40,689 nt of DNA from Pseudorhodobacter antarcticus (GTDB lineage Bacteria; Pseudomonadota; Alphaproteobacteria; Rhodobacterales; Rhodobacteraceae): assembly GCA_945871285.1 (NCBI GenBank), contig CAMBWO010000006.1, positions 1-40,689 of the forward strand, written 5' to 3'. The translations under genes were made by a program, and so were the position numbers. Position 1 is the stretch's first letter. The number at the start of each line of letters is the position of its first letter. Positions 8,086-15,419 of this stretch are shown piece after piece. The notes under the pieces were generated by a model. The model saw only the letters and a program-made list of their open reading frames with translations, did not search any database and was not told where the DNA came from.

Positions 8086-8151
8086 GGTGCTCTCCTGCAA
8101 TCGCACAGACCATAGCCTGCCATCGCGTATTGAACAGCCCACACCAAAGGA

Positions 8152-8178
8152 AAAGGGGTGGCCCTGCGGCCACCCCTT
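8152..8178 (-). terminator. Rho-independent terminator of cspA
   Basis: A strong perfect hairpin, AAGGGGTGGCC / GGCCACCCCTT with a 5-base loop, lies just after the cspA stop in the direction of transcription and is followed on the minus strand by TTTTCC. Structure and position both fit an intrinsic terminator. Confidence 0.85.
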
Positions 8179-8205
8179 CCCGAATTTCAGCCGAAGCCGA
8201 AAAGC

Positions 8206-8412
8206 TTATGCCAGCGCCAGGTTGATCGCCGACTCGCGGCCATCACGGCCCGATTCGATGTCGAACGTCACGGCTTGGCCGTCGTCCAACTGGCGAATGC
8301 CAGCGCGTTCCATAGCCGAGACGTGAACGAACACGTCTTTCTTGCCGCCTTCCGGTGCAATGAAGCCGAAACCCTTGGTTGCGTTAAACCATTTCACGGT
8401 GCCCTTGGCCAT
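8206..8412 (-). CDS. cspA: Cold-shock protein (CspA family)
   Basis: 68 residues forming one cold-shock OB-fold. RNP1 (KGFGFIAPE) and RNP2 (DVFVHVSAM) nucleic-acid binding motifs are intact, in the order [18 protein letters not shown] then FVHVS. These proteins bind single-stranded RNA and DNA and melt RNA secondary structure. The Shine-Dalgarno sequence is strong (AAAAAGGAG, complement of 8421-8429, eight bases upstream). An intrinsic terminator follows. Several paralogues are usual in this group, so the cspA symbol is generic. Confidence 0.95.
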   Translation of the reverse strand: MAKGTVKWFNATKGFGFIAPEGGKKDVFVHVSAMERAGIRQLDDGQAVTFDIESGRDGRESAINLALA

Positions 8413-8610
8413 CGTGTGTACTCCTTTTTAGTGCCATCCGCAGGTTTGCGATGACTTGGCTCAGTCGTTAGATGATCGAGTACTGAAGCCTAGAAGGAGA
8501 CAGAGGGTCGACATTTCGCGTTTCGCCCAACACACATGGCCCCTTTGGCGTCGAAAAGCAACCCCTCATCCTCGCACTGCCCGCAAATGCGCGAAATCCG
8601 CTCACCCCCT
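8413..8610. other. Intergenic region upstream of cspA
   Basis: No gene seen. It holds the cspA ribosome site and presumably its promoter and 5' leader on the minus strand. Cold-shock genes commonly have long structured leaders, but no specific promoter or cold box could be assigned here. Confidence 0.4.
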
Positions 8611-8695
8611 GTTGCCTTCATCTTTTTCCAAATATCCTCGGGGTGTGAATTGGCCGTCAGGCCAAGAGAGGGGCAGACGCCCCTCTGCCCGGTCA
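8611..8695. repeat. Dispersed double-hairpin repeat, copy A
   Basis: Leading block GTTGCCTTCAT...CCAAATATCCTCGGGG, then two adjacent hairpins, TTGGCC-GTCA-GGCCAA (8650-8665) and AGAGGGGC-AGAC-GCCCCTCT (8667-8686), ending CTCTGCCCGGTCA (8683-8695). Another copy with the same ends but different stem sequences is at 15321. It lies between divergent cspA and the EEP gene, 15 bases before the EEP start codon. Confidence 0.7.
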
Positions 8696-8710
8696 GCAAA
8701 AGGCGCCAAG

Positions 8711-9562
8711 ATGATCCTGCTCAGCTACAACATCCAGTATGGCTATGGCCAGGATGGCACCTATGACCTGACCCGCGCCGCCGCCGTGATCGCCCGCGCC
8801 GATATCGCAGCCGTGCAGGAGGTCGACCGCCATTGGTCGCGCACCAACTTCGATGACCAGCCCGCACGCCTGGCCACCCTGTGCCCCGACCATTTCACCG
8901 CCTTCGCCCCCGGCTTCGACATGGCCGCCCCGACAGCCACCGACCGCAACCGTCGCCGCCAGTTCGGCCCGATGATTCTGTCGCGCTGGCCGATCCTGTG
9001 GACGCGGACCCACCTGCTGCCCCTGCGCCGCATGATCACCCCGATCAACACCCAGACCTGCGCGCTGGAGGGCTGCATCGCCACGCCTACCGGCCCCCTC
9101 CGCGTGATCAGCCTGCATCTGGCCCATGTCGGCGTGGCCGAACGCCTGACCCAGATCGCCCATCTGCGTGACGCGACCCGGTGGCCGTCCGGCCCGTGGA
9201 GCGGCACCGACGACGAACCCGCCCGCAACTGGACCGAGGGCGAGGCCGAACCGCCCTGCCCCGCCTGCATGGTCTGGCTGGGCGATTTCAACATGGAACC
9301 GGGCAGCGCCGAATATCTGACCCTGACCGATGCCACCCCCTACCACCCGGCGGCGCTTTATGCCGATGGTCTGGTGGATGCCGTCGCGCATTGTCACACA
9401 ACGCTGCACACCCATGTCAAAACCATCGCGGGAACGCTGCGCCTGCGCCAGCTTGACCACTGCCTTGTCACCCCCGACCTCGCCCCCCGCCTGCGCCGAA
9501 CCTGGACCGACCCTGACGACCGCGCCTCGGACCATCTGCCCCTGTGGGTGGACCTCGCCTGA
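8711..9562 (+). CDS. Endonuclease/exonuclease/phosphatase (EEP) family hydrolase
   Basis: 283 residues of the EEP (DNase I-like) metal-dependent phosphohydrolase fold. Diagnostic residues are present in order: Asn in LLSYNIQYG, Glu in AAVQEVDRH, the His in SLHLAHVG, the Asp/Asn pair in WLGDFNMEPGS, and the Asp-His in RASDHLPLWVDL. Members cleave phosphodiesters in nucleic acids, phospholipids or phosphoinositides; substrate cannot be set. No secretion signal is visible. The reading frame is open upstream to 8456, but MILLSYNI at 8711 is the family start, and the upstream part is repeat-derived. It lies upstream of the kinase/phospho-lyase pair, separated by 180 bases. Confidence 0.88.
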   Translation: MILLSYNIQYGYGQDGTYDLTRAAAVIARADIAAVQEVDRHWSRTNFDDQPARLATLCPDHFTAFAPGFDMAAPTATDRNRRRQFGPMILSRWPILWTRTHLLPLRRMITPINTQTCALEGCIATPTGPLRVISLHLAHVGVAERLTQIAHLRDATRWPSGPWSGTDDEPARNWTEGEAEPPCPACMVWLGDFNMEPGSAEYLTLTDATPYHPAALYADGLVDAVAHCHTTLHTHVKTIAGTLRLRQLDHCLVTPDLAPRLRRTWTDPDDRASDHLPLWVDLA

Positions 9563-9573
9563 GCCCCGCGCCG

Positions 9574-9603
9574 GCTTGGCCGTTGGCCGTGCCAAAGCCA
9601 AGC
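9574..9603 (+). terminator. Possible terminator hairpin after EEP gene
   Basis: Nested inverted repeats GCTTGGC (9574-9580)/GCCAAGC (9597-9603) enclosing TTGGC-CGT-GCCAA form one long hairpin 12 bases after the EEP stop. There is no T-run, so it may be a weak terminator or an mRNA-stabilising structure. Confidence 0.4.
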
Positions 9604-9742
9604 GTCTGCCCTGACAGATCTCCAAACTGCAACCCACTGAATGCCGATGCTTTTCAAAACCGCCCGGATCATGTCGCCCCGCCCCGCCTTGACTTGCGCC
9701 CCCAGCTTGGCTTTTGATACCCCCACCTGACCCGGACGCAAA

Positions 9743-10729
9743 ATGACCCTCGGCTCCTCGCTCACCACCCCGCCGCCGACCCTGTCCGCAGGTCAGGCGC
9801 TGGCCTTGGCCGAAACCCATTTCGGGATGACGGGCAGCCTGACCCCGCTGACCTCGGAACGCGACCTGAACTACCTGTTGATCACGCCACAGGGCCGCTT
9901 TGTCCTGAAACTCGCCAATGCGGCCGAACCCGCCGCAGTGACACAACTGCAAACCCTGGCCCTGATCCACCTGGAACGCTTGCCGGTTCCCACGCCCCGC
10001 GTCCTGCGCACGCTGGACGGCAGGACCGAGGCGACCACCCCCCATGGCACCCTGCGCCTTCTGACCTACCTCGAGGGCCAGCCCCAGCACCTGACCCGCC
10101 GCACCCCCGCCCAATGCGCCGCGATGGGGGCCATGGCCGCCCAAATCAGCCTGGGGTTGCGCGGGTTCAGCCATCCTGCGGCGCGGCATGACCTGCAATG
10201 GGACATCAAACAGGCCGCCAAACTGCGCCCCCTGCTGCCCTATATCGCCCCTGATCTGCGCCCGCTGGCCACGCAAACGCTGGATCGTTTCGACTGCGAT
10301 GTCCAACCGCTGCTCGCCAAGTGCCAGACCCAGATCGTCCACAACGACCTGAACCCGCATAACGTGCTGGTCGACCCCCAAGACCCCGACCGCATCACCG
10401 GCATCCTCGACTTTGGCGACATGGTGGAAACCCCGCTGATCTGCGACGCGGGCGTGACCGCCGCCTATCAGATCGACCCTGCCGCCCCGTGGGACAGCCT
10501 GACCACCTTTGCCCGCGCCTATCACGCCATCCTGCCCTTGACGGCCCGGGAGTGGCACCTGCTGCCCGACCTGGCCGCCACCCGGATGCTGACCACCCTC
10601 GCCATCGCCTCGGCCCGCGCCGCCCGCTACCCGGACAACGCGCCCTATATCCTGCGCAACGTCCCCGCCGCCGCCGCAGGCCTGACCGCCCTTGCCCAAG
10701 CCCCCCGCCAATTGCTGGAGATCGCATGA
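9743..10729 (+). CDS. Aminoglycoside phosphotransferase-fold kinase, hydroxylysine kinase-like (HYKK/AGPHD1)
   Basis: 328 residues with the APH/choline-kinase fold: nucleotide-site Lys in RFVLKLANAAEP (about residue 55), Brenner motif IVHNDLNPHNVLVD (catalytic Asp, about residues 195-208), and metal-binding ILDFGDM (about 222-228). The ILDFGDM signature and the immediate coupling to a class III phospho-lyase point to the hydroxylysine-kinase family, which makes 5-phosphohydroxylysine in animals. An ethanolamine-like or other amino-alcohol substrate is possible. Its stop overlaps the next start (ATGA at 10726). Fold and kinase class are secure; substrate is inference. Confidence 0.85.
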   Translation: MTLGSSLTTPPPTLSAGQALALAETHFGMTGSLTPLTSERDLNYLLITPQGRFVLKLANAAEPAAVTQLQTLALIHLERLPVPTPRVLRTLDGRTEATTPHGTLRLLTYLEGQPQHLTRRTPAQCAAMGAMAAQISLGLRGFSHPAARHDLQWDIKQAAKLRPLLPYIAPDLRPLATQTLDRFDCDVQPLLAKCQTQIVHNDLNPHNVLVDPQDPDRITGILDFGDMVETPLICDAGVTAAYQIDPAAPWDSLTTFARAYHAILPLTAREWHLLPDLAATRMLTTLAIASARAARYPDNAPYILRNVPAAAAGLTALAQAPRQLLEIA

Positions 10730-12006
10730 CATCCCCCACCATGGTCAACGCCTATACCCCCGGCGCCGGCAACCTGTCCGCCGAAGATCAGGCCCGCGTC
10801 GCCCGCCGCGCCCGGCTGCTGGGCCCGGCCTACCGGCTGTTTTACGAAACCCCGGTCCATCTGGTGCGGGGCGAGGGGGTCTGGCTCTATGACGCCGAGG
10901 GCAAGGCCTACCTTGACTGCTATAACAACGTGGCAAGCCTGGGCCATTGCCACCCCCATGTCGTCGCCGCCACCACCCGGCAATCGGCGATCTATGCCAG
11001 CCACACCCGCTATCTGAATGACACCGTGCTGGACTATGCCGAACGCCTGCTGGCCACCTTTCCGCAGGCCCTGAACCATGTGATGTTCACCTGCACCGGG
11101 TCCGAGGCGAACGATCTGGCCCTGCGCATCGCCTTTGCCCATACCGAGGGGACGGGCGTGATCGTCACGGAAAACGCCTATCACGGCGTGACCCTGTCGA
11201 CCGCCGCGATGTCGCCCAGCCTGGGGGCCGGGGTGCCGCTTGGGGCGCATGTCCGCACCGTGCCCGCGCCGTCGGATGGCCAGTTCACCGCCCATGTCCA
11301 GGCCGCGATCCACGACCTGCAACGCCACGGCATCAAACCCGCCGCCCTGCTGGTGGACACGATCTTTTCGTCGGACGGGGTCTATGCCGACCCCGCCGGG
11401 TTCCTGAAACCCGCAGTCGAGGCGATTCGCGACGCAGGCGGCCTTTTCATCGCCGACGAGGTCCAGCCGGGGTTTGCAAGGACGGGCGCGGCGATGTGGG
11501 GCTTTCAGCGCCATGGCCTGATCCCCGACATGGTCTCGATGGGCAAGCCGATGGGCAATGGCTATCCCGTCGCCGGGCTGGCGCTAAAGGCCAGCGTGAT
11601 CCAGAATTTCGGCAACCGCGCCCGCTATTTCAATACCTTTGGCGGCAATGCCGTTGCCGCCGCTACGGCGATGGCCGTGCTCGAGGTGATCGAGGGTGAG
11701 GGGTTGCGCGCCAATGCCGCCAGCGTGGGCACCTATTTCCGCGACGGGTTGCTGGCGCTTGCCCAGACGCAAGACAGCCTCGGCCCCCTCCGCGCCGCGG
11801 GGCTGTTTTTGGGCCAGGACATCGTGACCGACGGCAAACCGGATGCGAAAAAGGCCGCCCGCGTGGTCAACCGGATGCGGGAAAACGGCGTGCTGATCTC
11901 GGCCACCGGGCCGCAGGGCCATGTCCTGAAAATCCGCCCGCCGCTGATCTTTCGCCCCGAACACGTGGACCACGTCTTGGACAGCCTGACCGCCGCTCTG
12001 ACCTGA
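10726..12006 (+). CDS. Class III aminotransferase-fold phospho-lyase (AGXT2L-like: 5-phosphohydroxylysine / phosphoethanolamine phospho-lyase)
   Basis: 426 residues, PLP fold type I, subgroup II. Visible motifs: YLDCYNNVASLGHCHPHVV near residue 65, TCTGSEANDLALRIA (phosphate clamp), FIADEVQPGFARTG (Asp to the pyridine N) and SMGKPMGNGYPVAG, where the Lys of GKPMGNG is the Schiff-base residue. The KPMGNG form and the YLNDTVLDYAERLL stretch are characteristic of the AGXT2L phospho-lyases rather than ordinary aminotransferases. With the kinase upstream it would phosphorylate then eliminate phosphate and ammonia from an amino-alcohol, giving an aldehyde. The ATG at 10741 is a weaker alternative start. 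A REPIN-like element follows. Confidence 0.85.
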   Translation: MTSPTMVNAYTPGAGNLSAEDQARVARRARLLGPAYRLFYETPVHLVRGEGVWLYDAEGKAYLDCYNNVASLGHCHPHVVAATTRQSAIYASHTRYLNDTVLDYAERLLATFPQALNHVMFTCTGSEANDLALRIAFAHTEGTGVIVTENAYHGVTLSTAAMSPSLGAGVPLGAHVRTVPAPSDGQFTAHVQAAIHDLQRHGIKPAALLVDTIFSSDGVYADPAGFLKPAVEAIRDAGGLFIADEVQPGFARTGAAMWGFQRHGLIPDMVSMGKPMGNGYPVAGLALKASVIQNFGNRARYFNTFGGNAVAAATAMAVLEVIEGEGLRANAASVGTYFRDGLLALAQTQDSLGPLRAAGLFLGQDIVTDGKPDAKKAARVVNRMRENGVLISATGPQGHVLKIRPPLIFRPEHVDHVLDSLTAALT

Positions 12007-12008
12007 GG

Positions 12009-12106
12009 AAGATGGGCGAATCGCCCATCCTACAAGTCACCCTTGTAGGATGGGCAGTTCGGGGTGTTCGGCTTGCCGAATGCCCCGGTTTGCCCATCTT
12101 CCTCAC
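12009..12106. repeat. REPIN-like paired palindrome, copy 2
   Basis: Same organisation as the element at 6829. The left unit (12009-12036) is shortened to AGATGGGCGAATCGCCCATCC plus TACAAG; after a 5-base spacer the right unit begins with CTTGTAGGATGGGCAGTTCG (12042-12061, identical to 6910-6929) and ends GGTTTGCCCATCTTCCTCAC (12087-12106, identical to 6951-6970). The inner hairpin differs in sequence (TTCGG-CTTG-CCGAA) but keeps the shape. It lies between the phospho-lyase and rpe genes. Confidence 0.8.
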
Positions 12107-12160
12107 CCCTTGACCGCAGGCTCATCAAGGTCCAAACGCAGGCAAAACCAGAGGTCCCGC

Positions 12161-12847
12161 ATGTCCTTTTCCCGCAGCGTCAAAATCGCTCCCTCCATCC
12201 TTGCCGCCGATTTCGCCAATTTCGGCGCCGAATGCCGCGCGGTCGAGGCGGAGGGCGCCGATTGGGTCCATATCGACGTGATGGACGGCCATTTCGTGCC
12301 CAACATCACCTTTGGCCCCGCAATGTGCGCCGCCCTGCGCCCGCATATCAAGGGCGTGATGGATGTGCATCTGATGGTCGCCCCGGTCGACCTGTATCTG
12401 GACGCCTTTGCCAAGGCTGGCGCGAATATCCTGACCGTCCATCTGGAAAGCGGCCCGCATATCCACCGCAGCTTGCAGGCCATCCGCGCCTTGGGGTGCA
12501 AGGTGGGCCTCGCCATCAACCCCGGCACCGGGATTGAGGCCGTGCCCTCGTTGCTCGATGACATCGACCTGATCTGCGTGATGACGGTCAACCCCGGCTT
12601 TGGCGGGCAAAAACTGATCCCCGCCATGATGGACAAGGTCCGCGCCCTGCGGGCGATGGTCGGCGATCGCCCCATCCACATTGAAATCGACGGTGGCGTC
12701 ACCGAGGGCAATGCCGCGGCGCTGGTGACTGCCGGGGCCGATGTGCTGGTGGCCGGATCGTCGATCTTCAAGGGCGGGTCGGTCACCAACCCCGCCCCCT
12801 ACGGCACCAACATCCGCGCCTTGCGATCAGCCGCCAACGGCGGCTGA
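12161..12847 (+). CDS. rpe: Ribulose-phosphate 3-epimerase
   Basis: 228 residues of the Rpe TIM barrel, interconverting ribulose 5-phosphate and xylulose 5-phosphate. Family signatures: KIAPSILAADFANF, VHIDVMDGHFVPNITFG (catalytic Asp and metal ligands), MDVHLMVAPVD, GLAINPGT, VMTVNPGFGGQKLI, and IEIDGGVTEGNA with phosphate-binding AGSSIFKG. The ATG at 12161 has GAGG about 8 bases upstream and the exact family N-terminus; an open frame further upstream runs through the repeat. It converges on gnd with only 4 bases between stops, so two pentose-phosphate enzymes sit tail to tail. In phototrophs Rpe also serves the Calvin cycle, but no Calvin-cycle genes are in this window. Confidence 0.96.
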   Translation: MSFSRSVKIAPSILAADFANFGAECRAVEAEGADWVHIDVMDGHFVPNITFGPAMCAALRPHIKGVMDVHLMVAPVDLYLDAFAKAGANILTVHLESGPHIHRSLQAIRALGCKVGLAINPGTGIEAVPSLLDDIDLICVMTVNPGFGGQKLIPAMMDKVRALRAMVGDRPIHIEIDGGVTEGNAAALVTAGADVLVAGSSIFKGGSVTNPAPYGTNIRALRSAANGG

Positions 12848-12851
12848 TCCG

Positions 12852-14255
12852 TCAGACCATATGCCCGCCCCAGGGCCCGTGCAGGCCCTTGCCCGCCTGA
12901 TCCAGCCGTTCAAACCCATGCGCGCCAAAGAAATCGCGCTGGGCCTGGATCATGTTCGCCGTGCTGCGCCCGGTGCGCATCATGTCAAACCACGCGAGTC
13001 CCGCTGACAGCGCGGGCAACGGCAACCCATGCGCCGCCCCGGCCGACACGACCGCCCGCAGACCAGGTGTCGCCGCCTTCAGGTGGTCCGCAAAGAACGG
13101 CGCCAGCATCAACCCGCGCCCCGGCCCCTGCTCCAGCGCCGTTGCCATGTCGTTCAGCATCGAAGACCGGATGATGCAGCCCTCGCGCCAGACGCGGGCA
13201 ATGTCGGGCAGGGGCAGGTCCCAGCCAAACTCGGCCGAGGCCGCGACGATCAGCGCGAACCCCTGAGCGTAGCACAGGATTTTCCCGGCAATCATGGCCT
13301 GTTCCAACTGCGCCACAGTCACCGCCCCGGCGGGCAGCGCCACGGGGGCCGCGCCAAACACCGCCTCCCCTGCCTGCCGTTCCTCCAGCCGCGCTGACAC
13401 GTTGCGTGCCATCACCGCCGCCTCGATCACCGGGATCGGGGCTGACAATTGCTGCGCCTCGATCACCGTCCAGCGGCCCGTGCCCTTTTGGCCCGCCTTG
13501 TCCAGGATCACGTCCAGCATCGGCTTGCCGCCATCCACCGCCTTGGACACCGCCGCCGAAATCTCGATCAGATAGCTTTGCAGCGGGCCCTTGTTCCAGC
13601 CATCCAGAACATCACCAATTGCCGCCGCCTCCATGCCCAAACCATCGCGCATCACGCCATAAATCTCGGCGATCATCTGCATGTCGGCATATTCGATGCC
13701 GTTGTGCACCGCCTTGACGAAATGCCCCGCCCCGCCCGGACCCATCCAGGTGGCACAGGGGGTGCCTTCATACTTCGCGGAAATCGCCTCCAGCACCGGG
13801 GCCACGCGGTCCCAATCCTCACGCGCGCCACCGCCCATGATCGAGGGGCCATGCCGCGCCCCCTCCTCCCCGCCCGATACGCCCATCCCCAGGAACCGAT
13901 AGCCAGAAGCCGCCGCCGAACGCCGGTTGGTGTCATGGAAATTGGCGTTGCCCGCGTCGATGATCAGGTCATCCGGTCCCAAATGGCCCTTCAGCGCGGC
14001 AATCTGGTCATCCACCACCGGCCCCGCCGGGACCATCAGGATGATCGACCGGGGCGGGGTGATCGCCGCCACAAACTCGGCCAGCGTCTCGGTCGCCACG
14101 ATCTGCCCGGCCAGCGCCCCGGCCTCGGCCTTGAACTGATGGGTGACGGCGGTGGTCCGGTTCCAGACCGCAATCTGGAACCCCTTTTCGGCGATGTTCA
14201 AGGCCAGCATCGCCCCCATCGTCCCCAAGCCTATCAGCCCGATCTGCGCAGCCAT
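12852..14255 (-). CDS. gnd: 6-phosphogluconate dehydrogenase, decarboxylating
   Basis: 467 residues, standard for the dimeric NADP-dependent enzyme that makes ribulose 5-phosphate and CO2. The N-terminal Rossmann motif is GLIGLGTMGAMLALNIA followed by VWNRTT (NADP-type). Catalytic and substrate signatures are IDAGNANFHDTNRR, MGVSGGEEGARHGPSIMGG, GHFVKAVHNGIEYADMQMIAE (catalytic Lys and Asn) and the C-terminal QRDFFGAHGFERLD. The start at 14255 is chosen over an upstream ATG at 14282 because GGGGG lies 5-9 bases before it and MAAQIGLIGLG fits the family. Convergent with rpe. Confidence 0.96.
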   Translation of the reverse strand: MAAQIGLIGLGTMGAMLALNIAEKGFQIAVWNRTTAVTHQFKAEAGALAGQIVATETLAEFVAAITPPRSIILMVPAGPVVDDQIAALKGHLGPDDLIIDAGNANFHDTNRRSAAASGYRFLGMGVSGGEEGARHGPSIMGGGAREDWDRVAPVLEAISAKYEGTPCATWMGPGGAGHFVKAVHNGIEYADMQMIAEIYGVMRDGLGMEAAAIGDVLDGWNKGPLQSYLIEISAAVSKAVDGGKPMLDVILDKAGQKGTGRWTVIEAQQLSAPIPVIEAAVMARNVSARLEERQAGEAVFGAAPVALPAGAVTVAQLEQAMIAGKILCYAQGFALIVAASAEFGWDLPLPDIARVWREGCIIRSSMLNDMATALEQGPGRGLMLAPFFADHLKAATPGLRAVVSAGAAHGLPLPALSAGLAWFDMMRTGRSTANMIQAQRDFFGAHGFERLDQAGKGLHGPWGGHMV

Positions 14256-14309
14256 GGCAGCCCCCTTTGTTACCGCCACCATACAGTGGCATACCGGGGG
14301 GGGAAAGCC

Positions 14310-15257
14310 TCAGATCACCTCGGTCAACAGCGGCGCGCCGTCGAAGTGGGCGACCATGTTGTCCAGCATCAGCTTGCCCATCGCGACCCGCGTCTCGACC
14401 GTGGCGCTGCCGACATGGGGCTGCAAGACCACATTGTTCAGCGCGGCAAAGCGCGGATTCAAGGCCGGCTCACCCTCGAACACATCCAACCCCGCCCCGC
14501 CAATCGCGCCCTCCTCCAGCGCGTCCAGCAGCGCCGCCTCGTCGATGTTCTGGGCACGGGATATATTGAACAGCATCCCCCGCGGCCCCAGCGCCTGCAA
14601 CACCCGCGCATTCACGATATGCCGGGTCGAGGCATTGGCCAGCGCCGTGACAAACAGGAAATCCGATGCGGCGGCCAATTCGGCCGGGTCCGCGATGAAC
14701 TCCCACCCCTCCGGCACGGGCTTCGGGCTGCGCGCCAAGTAGCTGATCTTCATGCCAAAGCCCTGCAACCGCCGGCCCAACTCCATCCCGATCCGCCCCA
14801 GACCCAATATCCCCGCCCGCTGGCCCCAGACCCGGCGCTGCAACGGATAGGGGCCCTTTTTCGCCCAGTCGCCGCTGCGGGTATAGGCGTCACCACCAAT
14901 GATCCCCCGCGCCAGCGCCAGCATCATCCCCACGGCAATATCGGCGCACTCCCCATCCAGAACCCCCGGCGTGTTGGTGACCTTGATCCCCCGCGCCCGC
15001 GCCGCCTCGAAATCAACCGCATCATAGCCCACGCCATTGACCGCAATCAGCTCCAGCTGCGGACAGGCGGCAATGACCTCGGCCGAGGCCCCCAGGTCGC
15101 CCCGCGTCGCAATCGCCCGCACCTTTGGCCCCACCTCGGCCAACATCGCGGCGCGGTCGGGCGCCTCATACAAACGGTGGATCACGAACCGCGCCTCCAA
15201 GGGCGGCATATCCCAGTCCGGATAGCTTCCCATCTGCAACACATGCGGCTTCGTCAT
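14310..15257 (-). CDS. D-2-hydroxyacid dehydrogenase, glyoxylate/hydroxypyruvate reductase type
   Basis: 315 residues, NAD(P)-dependent D-2-hydroxyacid dehydrogenase. Nucleotide-binding GILGLGRIGMELGRRL at about residues 147-162 is followed by ISYLARSPKP, the Arg suggesting NADP preference. Catalytic triad: Arg in FNISRAQNIDE, Glu in GLDVFEGEPALN and His in VLQPHVGSATVETR. The form with ISRAQ rather than VARG and the VNGVGYDAVDFEAARARGI motif match the HPPR/GhrB branch. A good AGGAG precedes the start at 15257. It could reduce glyoxylate produced by AllA, but no operon link exists and this is only a metabolic inference. Confidence 0.88.
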   Translation of the reverse strand: MTKPHVLQMGSYPDWDMPPLEARFVIHRLYEAPDRAAMLAEVGPKVRAIATRGDLGASAEVIAACPQLELIAVNGVGYDAVDFEAARARGIKVTNTPGVLDGECADIAVGMMLALARGIIGGDAYTRSGDWAKKGPYPLQRRVWGQRAGILGLGRIGMELGRRLQGFGMKISYLARSPKPVPEGWEFIADPAELAAASDFLFVTALANASTRHIVNARVLQALGPRGMLFNISRAQNIDEAALLDALEEGAIGGAGLDVFEGEPALNPRFAALNNVVLQPHVGSATVETRVAMGKLMLDNMVAHFDGAPLLTEVI

Positions 15258-15320
15258 CGCGCGTCTCCTGTCAAATCCCTTGCCCCCACAAAGCAAAAGT
15301 CCCGCAAAAAGGCGAGACAT

Positions 15321-15415
15321 GTTGCTTCATTTCGGCACAAATACTCCACGGGGGAAGACTCGATGGCGACCGCCATTGAGTCGCGGGGGTGTGAAACCCC
15401 CGCTCTGCCCGGTCA
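15321..15415. repeat. Dispersed double-hairpin repeat, copy B
   Basis: Leading block GTTGCTTCATTTCGGCACAAATAC...CGGGGG, two hairpins, GACTC-g-ATGGC/GCCAT-t-GAGTC (15357-15382) and GCGGGGGT/ACCCCCGC (15383-15403), and terminal CTCTGCCCGGTCA (15403-15415). Compare 8611: same ends and shape, different stems. It lies between coxM and the dehydrogenase gene, ending four bases from the coxM stop codon, and may terminate the cox operon. Confidence 0.7.
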
Positions 15416-15419
15416 TCCC

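Noticed and set aside
8693-10732. A 679-residue minus-strand open frame opposite the EEP and kinase genes
   Set aside because: Glycine/glutamine-rich shadow of two clear plus-strand enzymes.
6829-12106. CRISPR array or insertion-sequence ends
   Set aside because: Only two copies 5 kb apart, palindromic and paired, no regular spacers, no transposase between them.
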